This document shows positions 1 through 12,800 of a DNA stretch of 64,000 bases, in pieces. How positions within the stretch are numbered: position 1 is the stretch's first letter; every line of letters starts with the position of its first letter. The translations under genes and the position numbers were made by a program. Source of the DNA: Larix kaempferi (lineage: Eukaryota > Streptophyta > Pinopsida > Pinales > Pinaceae); NCBI GenBank assembly GCA_027924585.1, contig BSBM01000361.1:65005501-65069500 (forward strand), read 5' to 3'. The notes below the pieces were generated by a model. It saw only the letters and a program-made list of their open reading frames with translations. It did no database searches and was not told the origin of the DNA.

Positions 1-1
1 A

Positions 2-163
2 TGCGAGAAAGCCAAGGAAGAGAATATCATAGTGTACCTGGAAACAGGGTGCGGAAAGACTCTCATAGCTGTTTTGCTAATCCAAGAGTTCGCCGAGGCT
101 ATCAAAAAGCCGGGGAGGAATGTCTGCGTTTTCCTGGCTCCTACCGTCCCTCTCGTTGAACAG
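2..163 (+). CDS. Dicer-like (DCL4-type) helicase exon, partial at 5' end
   Basis: This is an internal exon of a plant Dicer-like ribonuclease III. It encodes the start of the N-terminal DExD/H helicase domain. Reading from base 2 there are 54 codons without a stop. They include motif I/Walker A (YLETGCGKT, about residues 12-20) and motif Ia ([10 protein letters not shown] at the end). The combination YLxTGCGKT plus VFLAPT resembles DCL4 of land plants more than DCL1 or DCL3; DCL2 is the main alternative. The exon ends after a complete codon at CAG|GTATGG (donor at 164), so the following intron is phase 0. The reading frame remains open for 69 bases past the donor, but that part has no family resemblance. 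The exon is open at base 1, so the gene begins upstream of the window. DCL proteins cut long double-stranded RNA into small RNAs in the nucleus. I see no frameshift or stop, so this looks like a live host gene. Confidence 0.85.
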
Positions 164-940
164 GTATGGGCGAAATTTAGCGAAGTTCTTCTAAGTTTGG
201 TTGAGTTCTGGCAATTCTGTGGGCTTTTTTAAGTTTTTCCATTTTCCAAAGCTAGCGCCTAACAATTTTTTCATGAAGTGATGAATGGTCCAGCATTGCT
301 TTCCCCGTACACAAAACCAAAAGGTAACGGCGTCCTAGGGTCTGAAAGTTCGACAGCAAACTAAAATTAGACAACCAGCAGAAATATTAAATGCTATCAT
401 ATGGTCACTTGGCTTTTATCTGAGAGATTTCCTGAAACTATGGTAAGCCGATTACAAGGAATTATCAGAATCACGTTTACGAAAATTTTCAAGGTTTAAA
501 GTCGAAACCTAGTACATTCTGTTAAATTTTTCAATGGCAGATATTCTGCATTTCCTTTATTCAAGAGATTTGTCAAGCAAGCCATATTTTAAGATTCTCT
601 TAAACACAGCAATGGAGAACTAAGTTGCCTAGGTGGTGGAAAGCATAGTAGCTGTATTAGACTTTCATGTAGAGTTTGAAATTCGGTGGATATTCCACAC
701 ATAGTATAGATACGGTAGAATTAACTGAATGCTTGGATATATTTAAACTTTTAAATATCGAGTAAATGTTACTACGTGTGCTGAAATATATGTTAAAGAG
801 CGTGGGACTTAAACTAGAATAGCAATAGAGCTAATAATAGCTCATACTAACAATGACTTTACCATCACAAGACACCAGCCACATTTATAAACCTTCAGTT
901 GATACGCTCTTTCATATAAATAAATATAGCTAATAAAGCA
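164..940. other. Intronic sequence, nothing recognised
   Basis: AT-rich sequence with no coding resemblance, terminal repeats or RNA gene that I can see. It is probably original intron sequence next to the exon. A CAGTGTT-like possible hAT end occurs at 941. Confidence 0.5.
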
Positions 941-1558
941 CAGTGTTCCACCAAGTTTTCTGGATGTCGGAGCATAGGAGCGGGAAACGCACATGGGGCC
1001 GTGTGGAGACCACCTCAAAATTTTAGGAAAATCAATGGGGAATGGGGGGGACGTCGGGGCCGGTCTTTAAAATTATTAAAAAAATAGAAATCCCAACATC
1101 TTAACATAACAATTCCTCATCCCATCACCATTTAAATACTAAATACTAAATTCATCATTGTGCAATGCAAACATGAGTCATTATTGATTCATTTATCATA
1201 TTTGAGTATTTGAATTTCACATTGATAAATTATAAATTTATAATATATTTACATCTTTTCAAAGTGAAATTTATAACTCAACAATAGATAAATCTGAATT
1301 ATAAACTCCTACAAATTTGAAATAGTACATCTACTATACATAACTACACCTACAAATATATAACATAACCAATAGATACTGAAGTATGAAATCAGAAATA
1401 TTAAATAGTAAATTAAAATTACTCAAAAATAGTAAGGAGTGACAAGTGAAAGACTCGGTTTGAGGTCATCAATGATAGTGTCTAGAGTCAAAAGTTAAAC
1501 TGAAAACTAACAATGTACAACAAACATTGAAAACAAACATAGCTGAAAGAAATCAACA

Positions 1559-4469
1559 TCAAAAGAGCATCAAGTGACAATTCCAATTCCATGGATTAGT
1601 CCTCTTTGTCCATTTATTGCATTGAGTCATTGGGACGATCAAGGGGAGTGTCACTATCTGAGTCAAAGTCACTTTCATGAGTAACCAATGGCACACCAAC
1701 CAAAACATGCTGCGGCTTAATTGGTCCTTCCTCCTCGTATATCTGTGCATCGTCCTCTATATCCACATCCCATCGTGTGCTAGTCCCCTTTGATACTCTG
1801 GTGTCTTCCTATGTGCAAGACGTAGGGCACTGTGCACTGCAACTAGCTTCTTTGCTCTCCTAGAGGTAAGTCTATTCCTCTTGATAGAGTGGATGAATCT
1901 ATATTTAGACCAATTCCTCTCTGCTGTAGAGGAACTAGCAATTTGACACAATAAGCAAATAGCAAGATGTTGGATCTCTAGGGCATCATCCCCATGCATC
2001 CTCCACCAACCAATGGGGTCATCTTGGCCTAAGTCATTACGATCTTCCTTTGCATTAGGCTGGTTGAAGGGACTGTTGAGACCTGAAAACTGAATCCACT
2101 GTCTTCGAATTCTTTTCCCATCATATCCATCATACATCTTTGTAATGGTAGCTCTAAATCCCTTCTTGATCTCTGGATCATCAATGGGAGGAATTCTACT
2201 AGGCCTTTTCATATACCATTTTGGGTTAAGTGCATACGTTGCCATGTGCAAAGGTGTGTTCATTTGATCCCACCTATGTTGAAAAATGGGTCGAATTTGG
2301 GTTGCACAGAAGAACTCTAAGGTCTATTCCTCTTGATAGAGTGGATGAATCTATATTTAGACCAATTCCTCTCTGCTGTAGAGGAACTAGCAATTTGACA
2401 CAATAAGCAAATAGCAAGATGTTGGATCTAGGGCATCATCCCCATGCATCCTCCACCAACCAATGGGGTCGTCTTGGCCTAAGTCATTACGATCTTCCTT
2501 TGCATTAGGCTGGTTGAAGGGACTGTTGAGAACTGAAAACTGAATCCACTGTCTTTGAATTCTTTTACCATCATATCCATCATACATCTTTGTAATGGTA
2601 GCTCTAAATCCCTTCTTGATCTCTGGATCATCAATGGGAGGAATTCTACTAGGCCTTTTCATATACCATTTTGGATTAAGTGCATACGTTGCCATGTGCA
2701 AAGGTGTGTTCATTCGATCCCACCTATGTTGAAAAATGGGTCGAATTTGGGTTGCACAGAAGAACTCTAAGGAGGGCTCTTTTTCACGAATGGCTGCCTT
2801 TACTTGACCCAACATACTATCAAAAGTCACACAGATTTCTCCAAGGCTAGGAGTATTTGTGTCCCCATAGCGAATGACCTCAACTATAGGGTGATAAGAA
2901 TGACACCAAATAACTGCAATCTATTCACCAAACATTATCCAATAGTTGAAGCTTGATCTTCTTCCTCTCATCCGTCTTGGATTCTATTCACCTGTTCCAA
3001 TTTAGAGTCACAACCATGGCCTGCAATGCTGATTGCACCTCCAACATCCTCTCCAATAATAGATAATAGCTGGCATATCTAGTGTTTGTGGGCTTGAGGA
3101 ATTCCTTCCTCAAGTGAGCCCTGTATATGGCTAAGGAGGTGTGGTGGTTGCAAATAAACATCGACACATCTCTCACAGTGTCACTAAGGAGGATACCCGT
3201 TGAATTTTGCTAATGTCTTTTAGTGCATTGTTGAGTGCATGCACACAATAAGGGGTCCAAAAAATATCCCTGTATCTACTTTGAACTAGTAAACCAACTG
3301 ATCTGGCAATGTTGCTGCATCTTTCACAACTTGCATGACATTGGCAGGCCCAACCTCGTCCATAGCATTTCGAAGAAGCTCAAGTTGGAAAACTGCATCT
3401 TTGCAGTTTCCAGAACAAGAAATAGCTCTAAGAAAGAAAGGCCCATTTATACATGTACTATAATGTTGATTAGTGGAATTTTGGTAATGTCTACCCACCC
3501 ATCCATAACAATAGAACAACTTGTTCTCACCCATGCTTGACTGATCTGCTCTTTCTGCTTAGTGATATTGGACACTTGCTTTTCCAAAATCACTGTCCTC
3601 AACTTATGTTCACCTAGTGGCACATATGAAGGTCCCAATGCTGCAACTGTATGGACCGTCTCCTTATGATAAGGAGACCGGCTAACATGGAAATTAATGC
3701 CATTGGAAAAACAGAATTTGCCAATGGCATCATTTGTATCATCACTGTTCAACTTACTATACATCCTTGTAATGGTTGGTCCTATGGTACAAGAATGAGA
3801 ACCCTTATTTTTGGATGGAGATGTCGTAGTAGGAGATGGTGGAGGCATAAGGGTGGATGCTTTACTTCCAGATATATTTTTTTGGAACTAGAAGTTGCTT
3901 CCACATTATTATCGGCATGGGCCATGACATTTTGGTTAGAGAAGGTGCCCTTTGCATCCGCTGCCATTTGCATCCTCAAAAGCTCAAATCTTTGCAGCAT
4001 GGATAATTTTACACATTCATTAAATGATTAGCCTCTTTGCCACCTATGTCCAAAAGGTGCTGCCTAACCTGAGTGTAACTTCCAACCCAAGGATGCCACA
4101 AACATTACATGTCCAATGGCGAGACCCTCCACTTTGCTTTCCTGTTTTTTTGCTAGGTTGGGGCTCAAATACTTTGGTTGCATATAATAAAATTGACTTT
4201 TTGGGATCAAATGCCCCTTTTGCATATTCAGCCAATGCGCTTGGTGGGCGGAAATTGGCATTGGCTTGGCTGTCCAAATCATTAGACATTGATGAGCTGG
4301 CTGCTCCACCCCCAATTCCAACTTGTGTCCCACTCTCAACTTGACACTCTGCTTGGGCATCATAATCAGTATCACTTTCACTGATACTGCTATCGCTGGA
4401 GTGGCTCATTTTTGCTGGTCTCATGTGCAGATTTTTAATTTTTGCAACCTGCAGCAAGGTTAAAAACAC
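1559..4469 (-). pseudogene. hAT transposase pseudogene (hAT-1)
   Basis: This is a degraded hAT-superfamily transposase reading right to left. In order there is an acidic serine-rich N-terminus and a BED-type zinc-finger remnant (HWTCNVCG, near 4100). Next come a DUF659-like part around 3450-3850 (VMDGW ... PLINIIV, the D-G-W segment holding the first catalytic aspartate in this family) and its continuation at 3286-3534 in another frame. The C-terminal dimerisation domain follows at 1760-2260 (GWWRMHGDD ... SSSTAERNWSKYRFIHSIKRNRL). The frame changes several times and stops occur throughout, so it is not functional. The dimerisation region is duplicated in tandem. Element ends are uncertain: a CAGTGTTCCA sequence at 941 and a G-rich block near 4990-5110 may be its termini. 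The right end abuts LINE sequence. Confidence 0.8.
1871..2772. repeat. 452/450-bp direct tandem duplication inside hAT-1
   Basis: Copy A covers 1871-2322 and copy B 2323-2772. Both begin TCTATTCCTCTTGATAGAG and end AGAACTCTAAGG. Copy B differs by a 2-base loss (ATCTCTAGG to ATCTAGG) and a few substitutions. The loss shifts the transposase frame in that copy. The copies are directly adjacent with no spacer. Confidence 0.9.
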
Positions 4470-5119
4470 TGCCCATAAAGTAAAAACAACAAATAAAAAC
4501 TAAAAAAAATGCCCAGAAATTTAAAAAACAGCAAATGAAAGTTAAAAATATTGCCCAGAAATTGTAAAACAGCAAGTATTTTTAGTGTTGATCCTACAGC
4601 CACACTGTTGGTTGGAGAAATTGCAGAAGAGAAACTCAGAAATCTCAAATCTGCACTTAGCTGCTTAAGGGAAGTGGAATTCTAATCACTGAAATGATGA
4701 ATCAACCCAAGCACAAATGGTTTCATCTCCAAGGAAAATCTGTTTAAGGAAAACATTGCTCCAGCCTGTAAGATGAAATGCTAAAACTCTAAACCCTTGC
4801 TCCATCCTTCAAATTGCCAAATCGCTCCAAGCTACTAGCCGACGGCTGCTAAGTTCCAAGAGAAAATTGGATTTCCAAAATGAGAGTGCGTTTGGCTTTG
4901 GCAGCTGTTAGAAAGGTATATAGGCTTTAGGTTTATGACTTAGATTTATGATCTTTTTAGTTTTTTAGGTTTAGTTTTTTTTTTTAATTTTTATGGAAAA
5001 AATGAAAAAATCAGGAGGGGGGTGTCTGGGACATCCTGCTTTTCGGGAGAGAGCATCCAGATGCCCCCCTTTTCATGAAACACATCATGCATCCTGGTGG
5101 GATGTTTCGCTTTTCAGCT

Positions 5120-6830
5120 TTTGGTTGAACATAATAGTTGGTGATATTCAGACTTTGCATTGCACACTGAATAAGAAGGATAAACCTGTCCTCAAACATA
5201 CTAGTATTCCTAGACAACCGAATCCCCCAAGCAACAGTCAGAGGGAGAGCTTTGTATTTCTTTACTGCTACATTCCCATCCCATTTCTTAATACATTCTT
5301 CAATAGAGTTACCATTCCACACCACCTTTAATTCCTTGGAAGATTCTATCTCTTTCCAAACCTGTACAACATATGGCCATGAAATAAGCAAATGAAAAAT
5401 TGTCTCATCATCCACCTTGCACAAAGAGCATCAACCAGGCCCATACTTGATCATGAAACAACATAATATTATTAGCAAAATGAGACAAGTTCATTGATCT
5501 CCCTAGACTCATTCCCTTCAAATATCTTGATCTCTTGGCATCAATCAAAGCTTGCTTAAATCTTCAGCAACTATTAGAAATAATAAGGGGCGATAGTGGA
5601 CATCCCTCCCTTCAACAATTCACCAGGTATGAAAAACCCTATCCATATATCAAAGTGGCAAAGAAAACTGTTGTAACACAACTCATAACCCAATTCACAA
5701 CCTGAACACAAAAGCCCAGTTGAAGCAATGTTAGCCTCGAAGTTAACCAACTAGTCCTATCATTAGCTTTTGATAGATCAATTTTTACCACCATTGCAAG
5801 CATCTTCTTAGGTTTTATGGTGTGCAATCTTTCTTGAGTAACCCCAATAGCCTCTTGTATTTGTGTGCTTGATCAAATACCAAATTGCTCATGAGAGATT
5901 TAGTCTGATAACAATACCTTCACTATCAAAGCAGTTGTCTTTGCAATTATTTTTGTATATGTATTTACATAAGGAGATAGGCCTATATTCTTCAAAGGTG
6001 GTGGGGTTGTCTGACTTTGGGAGAATAATAATAAATGAAGTCAGGAGAATAATAATAAATGTTGTATTAAAGGCTGCCATCATCCATCCATTGGCTCCGG
6101 ATTCCTCTTTAATCCTCATTAAATCATCCTCAATAACGTCATAAAATCCTATGAATAATTCCATTGACCATTCAACAGGACCACACCTTTTGTCCTTTTT
6201 GAAAATATGCTAGACCTCTTCCAATTCATCCTTTGAAACTTCTCCCAACAACTTTCCATTATCCTCTGTAGATACAAGGCTAGAAAAGTAGGTTGCCATT
6301 TGAATAATTTCAACAATGTTAACCCTATTGCCTTCTTTGTTAATCTCACTAAGTACTCCACCCCTGTTTTTGCAATGACTTTAAAACTAGTAACTATATT
6401 CCCATTGTTTCTCTTAACCTTCTAGATTTTGTTTACATTTTTCCGATGATTTGCATATTGATTGAAGAACTTAGTATTTTCATAATCCTTATCAAGCCAG
6501 AGAGGTCTACTTTTTAGCCTCCATGTTGTCTCTCTATCCTCCAACAACTTTCTCTACCTTTGCTCCAACCTACAAACTTCCACTTTGAAATCCTCTGTTA
6601 AATAGCTTGCAAAATCTTACTTATATATAAAATCCAATTGAGATTCTAGGGCTGCTATCTCCTGATTGTCCTTCAACTTTTTCTCATGAGCCCAAGCAAC
6701 AACCTTCTATTTTATCTTCTTTACATTTTTCACAAATTGAATTGATCCCAATTGACTTCTGGGCCCATCAAAGGGAGACTAATTCTCCTTTATTAATTTA
6801 ACAAAACCCTCATCTTCAATCTAAGAGGGG
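5120..6830 (-). pseudogene. LINE (non-LTR retrotransposon) ORF2 remnants
   Basis: Fragments of an L1-type reverse transcriptase protein read right to left. At 5889-6164 there is the RT entry segment ending ALIPKSDNP-like and EEYRPISLC. At 5639-5827 there is KIDLSKANDR followed by LLQLGFC, equivalent to the RT KxDLxKAxD motif with one change. At 5120-5424 there is the C-terminal zinc-binding region of plant LINEs (ETIFHLLISWPYVVQVW, then WGIRLSRN). Stops and frameshifts separate the pieces, so it is dead. It stops near 5118, where hAT-1-associated sequence begins. The endonuclease half was not clearly found; 6150-6830 contains only weak fragments. Confidence 0.75.
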
Positions 6831-6915
6831 TTAAACATGAAAGAGCTTGGTGGCTTTTCCTTGATTTTGGCCATTTCTAAGAAAATTGGAAGTGATCAGA
6901 TTCACCCCTAGAGCC

Positions 6916-7461
6916 TGTTGGATTTTGTACAACTTCGGAAGATATTATTCATTATATTTTATTGTACTTTATTATACCTCCTAAGGGAGAAGAACTTTAT
7001 GTAATCAAGTATGTAAACACATGAAAGAATCAATGTAAGCCTTGGGGTGCAAAAGAAACTAATAAAAAGATTAAATTTAAATGATTTATTGCCCCCAGGT
7101 GAAGTCGGCCCCATTAGGGAATTTTCCAGTTTTGCACTTGTATAAATAGGAGGCTAGTGCACCTCATTATCTCATTCTCACACTTAGGAAGTGCGCATCA
7201 CTTGGAGGAGGAGATTTTCGCATCACTTGAAGAAGGAGGTTTATTTGGGTCATCTACTTGTGAAAGATACTTTCGCATTCTTTCTCTTTCTTCATTTGTA
7301 CTCTGATCTCAGAATTATCATCTCTCTGCGAAGGTTGCTGGGTTTTCTCCCATTTGGGTTTCCCAGGGTAAACTCTGTGTTGTTGTTTTGTGCTTTGTCT
7401 TACTTCTAGTCATCTTGGTAATGCATTTATGTTTTATGCTATGAATGTATGAAATTTAACA
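6916..7461 (+). repeat. 5' LTR of Copia-0
   Basis: The LTR starts TGTTGGATTTTG and ends AAATTTAACA, the usual TG...CA with an inverted TGTT/AACA. A primer-binding site follows directly. It is 546 bases long. No matching 3' LTR was seen in the window. Confidence 0.85.
7141..7150 (+). promoter_or_regulatory. Putative TATA box of the Copia-0 LTR
   Basis: TATAAATAGG lies 225 bases into the LTR, a sensible place for the U3 promoter of a 546-bp LTR. No other such box was seen in this LTR. Confidence 0.6.
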
Positions 7462-7474
7462 TGGTATCAGAGCC
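7462..7474 (+). other. Copia-0 primer-binding site (initiator tRNA-Met type)
   Basis: TGGTATCAGAGCC directly follows the LTR end. It is the standard plant Copia primer site complementary to initiator methionine tRNA. Confidence 0.9.
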
Positions 7475-7690
7475 ATTCTAGAATAAGCCATTGCCGAAGC
7501 ATTGTCGGAACCCTGCCGGAATTAGGGTTTCATCTTGTGAAGTCTTCACCCATTATTTTGGAGAAAAAGAGCCATAGGAATTTTGCTTTTGGCTAGACTA
7601 ATCCATTGGTGAAGACGAAATTCAATTCCGAGAACTTTTATTTTTGACCTAGCTCCTGCTAGGGTTTCTGATCTAGATCCGCAAATCAAG

Positions 7691-9853
7691 ATGATTGGGA
7701 TGAAGGTTGAAGATCGGTTGGAAGGAGCCTCCAACTTTATCTCCTGGAAGCCTAGGGTTCTTCTACTCCTAGAAGAAAATGACCTCTTACTATATGTAAA
7801 TGAGAAGGTCCCCGAACTAGAAGCCGAAGAAGATAAATCTCGATGGAGGAAGAATGATGCTAAAGCAAGAAGGATTCTTGTGGATTCTGTAAGAGACCAT
7901 TTGGTTCCTCAGATCTCAGGTAAGAAGGATGCTAGGAAAATGTTCAAGACCATTATGAATTTTTTTGAACACACTAGCCTAAATGTATCCATGACTTTGA
8001 GAAACCAACTCTCAAATATGAAGATAGCGAAGTTGGAATCCATTGCCTCATACTTTATGAGGATCGGAGAACTCAGAGACAAGCTCAGCACCAGTGGAGA
8101 TCCTATTGGTGATAAGGAGCTTGTCCTCCACACCTTAAATGGTCTTCCACCATCATGGGAGTCCTTCATCCAAAGCATAAGTGGTAGATCTAAACTACCA
8201 AAGTTTGACAAGCTTTGGGCAGATTGCTCTCAGGAGGAGACAAGGATTGCAGCACGTCAAAGACTCCATGGCAATCAAACTAGAGAGACTCGAGCATTTG
8301 TTTCTCATACCAAGAATGGTAAGGGAAAAGGAAAGAAGTTCCATAAACACAAGCACCAAGAAAGGAGATCAAGTCCCCGTCAAGAACAAAAGGAGAAGAA
8401 GGATGTATCTCAAGTTCAATGCTATAGGTGCAGGAAGTATGGACATTACGCCAGTAGCTGCCGAAGTCAAATCAAAAGGAAGCATGAAGCATCCACTGCT
8501 GATGTAGAAGAAGATCATCATCACAAGAAGCAAAAGAATGAAGATCACACAGAATTTCTATTCATATCATCACTATTAGGTATTATTCCTACCACTAGTG
8601 ACACTTGGCTCATAGATAGTGGTGCATCTAGACACATGACAGGTTATAGAGAGAATCTTTCAGAATTAATTGAGAAAGATTCACATCTCCATGTTGTACT
8701 TGAAGATGATGCAAACTACACTATGAAGGGATCTGGACCCACCACCCTTCAATTGGAATCAAATGATACATTACGCCTAAGTGATGTACTCTATGTACCT
8801 GGTATGAAAAGAAATCTTGTCTCCATCTCAACATTGGAGGACAAGGGTTATAAAGTAGCTTTCTCAGAAGGGAAAGTCCTTGCTTGGCATAAGAACTCAA
8901 GCATGAACACAGCCAAGGTTATTGGCATAAGAGAAGAGAGCTTGGATAGACTAAACACTTCTCCAGTCCAAGCCCTAATACATGATGTTGCAAGTATGGG
9001 CGAGTTATGGCATAAAAGGTTAGCTCATCTGAACTATCGAGCTTTTCCAGTTCTGAAGAACATTGTAACAGGTTTGCCAGGGCTACAGGTAAACCATGAT
9101 GGAACTTGTAGAGGATGTGCACTTGGAAAGAATGCCAAGAAGTCTTTTCCAGATAGCTAGAGTAGATCCAAAGGGATTTTGGATCTAGTACACTCTAACT
9201 TGTGCAGGCCCATGACAGTTGTGTCATTAGGTGGTTATCATTACTATATCACCTTTATTGATGATTACTCACTAAAGACTTGGATATACTTTCTCAAGTC
9301 AAAAGAATCTAAGGAAGTACTCAGCAAGTTCAAAGAGGTTAAAGCACAAGTTGAAAATCTATCAGGAAAGAGGATCAAGATCTTGAGATTCGATAATGGT
9401 GGAGAATATACCTCTACAAAATTCAATGATTTCTGCAAGGAAGCAGGAATTAAGAGGGAGCTCACAGTTCCCTACAACCCTCAACAAAATGGGGTTGCAG
9501 AAAGAAAGAATTGTACAGATGTGGAAGCAGCCAAAGCTATGATACATGATTAGAGTCTTCAAATGTTCTTGTGGGCAGAAGCATCCAGAACCGCTATATA
9601 TGTATATAATAGATGTCCACATAAGATCTTGAAGAACATGACTCTGGAAGAAGCATTCACAGGTGTGAAACCAGAAGTGGGCCATGTCCAGATTTTTGGC
9701 TGTCCAGTCTACATACATGTGCCCAAAGAGAAAAGATCAAAGTTAGATCCTTCAGGCAAGAAGGGTACCTTTGTGGGATACAGTGAGTCTTCAAAGGCCT
9801 ACAGAATTTACATTCCAAGATCCAGACAGATTGAAGTCAGTAGGGATGTGACC
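7691..9853 (+). pseudogene. Copia-0 gag-pol, truncated after integrase
   Basis: A Ty1/Copia polyprotein starting at ATG 7691. In order it has a gag (UBN2-like, residues 1-200), a CCHC zinc knuckle (CYRCRKYGHYASSC, about residue 244), a protease with DSGAS (about 311), the integrase HHCC zinc region (LWHKRLAHL ... CRGC), and the integrase core (FIDDYS, then RFDNGGEY). In-frame TAGs occur at 9158-9160 and 9551-9553; the second replaces the glutamine expected in HDQSL. The frame is then lost at 9853, where the gypsy LTR begins. RT, RNase H and the 3' LTR are absent downstream, so the element was interrupted by an insertion and its far half was later removed. Confidence 0.9.
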
Positions 9854-12800
9854 TGTTACCACCTGAGTTGCACTCAGTTGGACTTCAGTGAGCCACCAGT
9901 TTTGCACAACTTTTTGTGCTTATCAGAGTTCAGACGTTCCAACCTTGGCCAATTTGGCCATCTTTTTCATTTTCTGTAATAATGACCGTGCCCTACGGGG
10001 TTTGTAATAAAGCGTACTAGCATGGTGGTCTTTGAGTGACTTGGTTCCCTAGGACTTGACAACCAAAGAAGGTATTCCAAGGAGTTTTTTCCTTTGTTGA
10101 TTATGCTTTGCCTTTAGCCGAGTATAATCGATGAGGTTTTCTCCCGCTCCTCCAAAGCTGGAATGCCCAAAGTGGTGGTTAGGCATTAGGGGATTATTAG
10201 AGTCCATTTTATAATGTTTATAAACATGCTAGACGCTAGGATTTTATCGTTTTGTCATGTACTAGGTCCCCCTGAAGTTTCAGTCAATTCTGAGAAAAAT
10301 ATATTTTTTCACATTTTTAAGCCATTTTTTTTAATGGTTTAAATAAAAAATTTCAAAAGATGATAAAAGTGTGATTCGGAGTCGGAATTTGGCACAGGGA
10401 TGCTCGTTTTGAAGCTTAGAGCATCCTCTTTACCCTGGTACCCAGTCTTCCTATGTTTCGGGCAGTTTAAGTCGTCCCGAGGAGCAGTTCTGCCTATCAG
10501 AGCTACAAAATGGCATTTTAATGCTAAAATGCATCAAAATGCACCAAGTACAAAGGATTAAAAAAATTAATAAATGGAATTAACACATGCTAAAATGACA
10601 TAGCATGATGTCACATAAGGTTGGCGATTAAGTTTAAAGGTTAAAGCATTTCATAAAAAGTCATATGGTGGGATATTTTTATATATCCAAAGTTTACAAA
10701 TGAAGACAATCGCCCTCCATCTTCACATGGGCCAGCCTCCTCTACGCATTTGATGAGGATAAAACATATGATGACCGATGAATACCAAACTCAAACCATA
10801 TGTTATTAATCAGGGTGGGCGACTTTATTAATGTTCAAAGCTTATGTTAAAAGTGATATGGTAAGCAATTAAAATATGAGCTCCCCCACGCTACGTCAAT
10901 CCTTCACGTGGTCCTCATCCACATGGGAAAATCGCGATTGGGCAAGTGAAGGCTGCCTACCAAGTTGGAGAGGTGGCATTAAATAATTAGCTTGGCTCCC
11001 TTTCATGTGCCAATCAGCTTTAAAACTCACGTCAACTCCATCAGCGTGATCTCCCACCGAGCATGAGCACCCTCTCCTTCACGCATTTTCTCCACGGGGC
11101 AGCTAGCTCTTGGTTGTGATATGAACGAGGAGGGATGTGCCTACCTCCCTTGAGGTGGCGCATATCCCATTGGGTTGGCTTTCATTCAAATTTCAATCAA
11201 CACCAACCAACTCGTGATTGACTCTCCCTCTCAGCTATTCTACCTCTCTTGGATTGACGTCCTCTATGTATACATTTTGCTATTTAAACAAAGCTTGGCT
11301 CCTTTGTTCAGGATCTGGAAGGTGGAACCTCTGCACATTTCTATTTGTAATATTTTTTTTGAGTTAAAGAGAAGGCTTTGGAGGCTAATCTGATTTGGTG
11401 ATTGTCTTGGATTGGATCTACATGCATGAATGAGGTAAACTGTACTTATGTTCCATTGATTAATATTGTTGGGATTGCATTTCTTGGAAAAGGAAGTTAT
11501 CTTCTTATAGATCTGTAAGTAACTCTTTATAGGATGCTTACATATGTAAATGATATCATGATGCAAAGAATGATGGTGTTTCTTGTTTGGAATTCAATTT
11601 TCTATTGTTTTATGGTTTATTGTTATACAAATGCTCTTAATCCCCTTGTTAGTTTTTTGTAGCCGTTTACAGGTAGCCCAAGTTGGAGAGGACAAAGAAC
11701 TTGCTTGATCTTGTCTTCATTTCAACATAGTCGATCAAAGTGTAGATCTCATCAGTGCATCAAGGGGCTTGACTCTATAACCATTCTCTTCAAAAGCACT
11801 CAAACCCTATGGGTTCATCTTTCTAGAGCTCCCCTTTTAAAATCTATTTTGGTTACTATCTTTTTGTTAAATCTTGTTTCAAAGCTTATTCGATTAATAG
11901 ATCCAAGCAAGTAGATCTAGGTTGCTAAGCTTTTCCATTTGCTTAAGATTTTAAAGTAGATCTCAAAAAAGCAAAATAGATTAGCTTTCATTTAAAAGGT
12001 CTTTCAAAGTCAAATCAAGTAAGTAGTACTTCATTTGTTTGTCATCTCTTAAAGAGACAACAAAGATCCTAAGAACGCAAGCTTTCTAGCTTGGCTTACT
12101 TAGTCATTTTTCTCTCCTATTCGTGCTTTTAACTTAGAATTTTTTCATTTTTTTGCACATAAAGCAAACATACTCTTAAAGTGTGTTTTATTAGATTTCA
12201 ATCTTTTGTCAGCTTGCTGGTTTTTGTACTCAAAATTTCTGTTCCAAACTTTTAGAGTCTTTTAAAAAGAGTTTAAACTCCAAACAAATGCCCAAAAATT
12301 CCATTTTTTACATACTAGTTTAGCTAGTTTTCGATTTTTGCAATTTCTAGCATTGTCAGAACACTCGTAAAGTGTTCTGATTGTCATTTTAATCAATGTT
12401 TGTTTGCTGGTCTGATCTCCGTGTTTGATAGGTTGAAACTTGATAAAACAAGGAGTCCATTCACTCAACGCTTCCCAAACACTCGCAAGAAACCAATAAC
12501 TTTGGAGATCTTTTCTTTATGCAAATTTTGTAAACTGACTTGTTTCCCTAAAGTAAAAGGGCAAGCAGTATTTCTTATCTTTAGTTCATTTGTAAAAGCA
12601 GAATAAAAAGAGCTAGCAGGCAATTCAAGCGCCTGGACCCCAATCCCCCCAGGGGGGATTCACACTTTACTTTTTTCTTCTTTAGTTTTTTGCATTTTTC
12701 TTATTTTCTTTGTTGTTATTAGTAATTACAAAACATTCACGAAGCACACAAGGCGTCCCAGGGGGACTTACAATCTTTTACAAATTTTTCACCTAAGTGC

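Noticed and set aside
164-232. Continuation of the Dicer-like reading frame past base 163
   Set aside because: The peptide loses all family resemblance exactly at a good GT donor, and the family continues at 35920.
5011-5120. Extension of the LINE zinc region to the end of its open frame
   Set aside because: The last 35 codons are proline/serine-rich and belong to the G-rich hAT-associated sequence, not the LINE.
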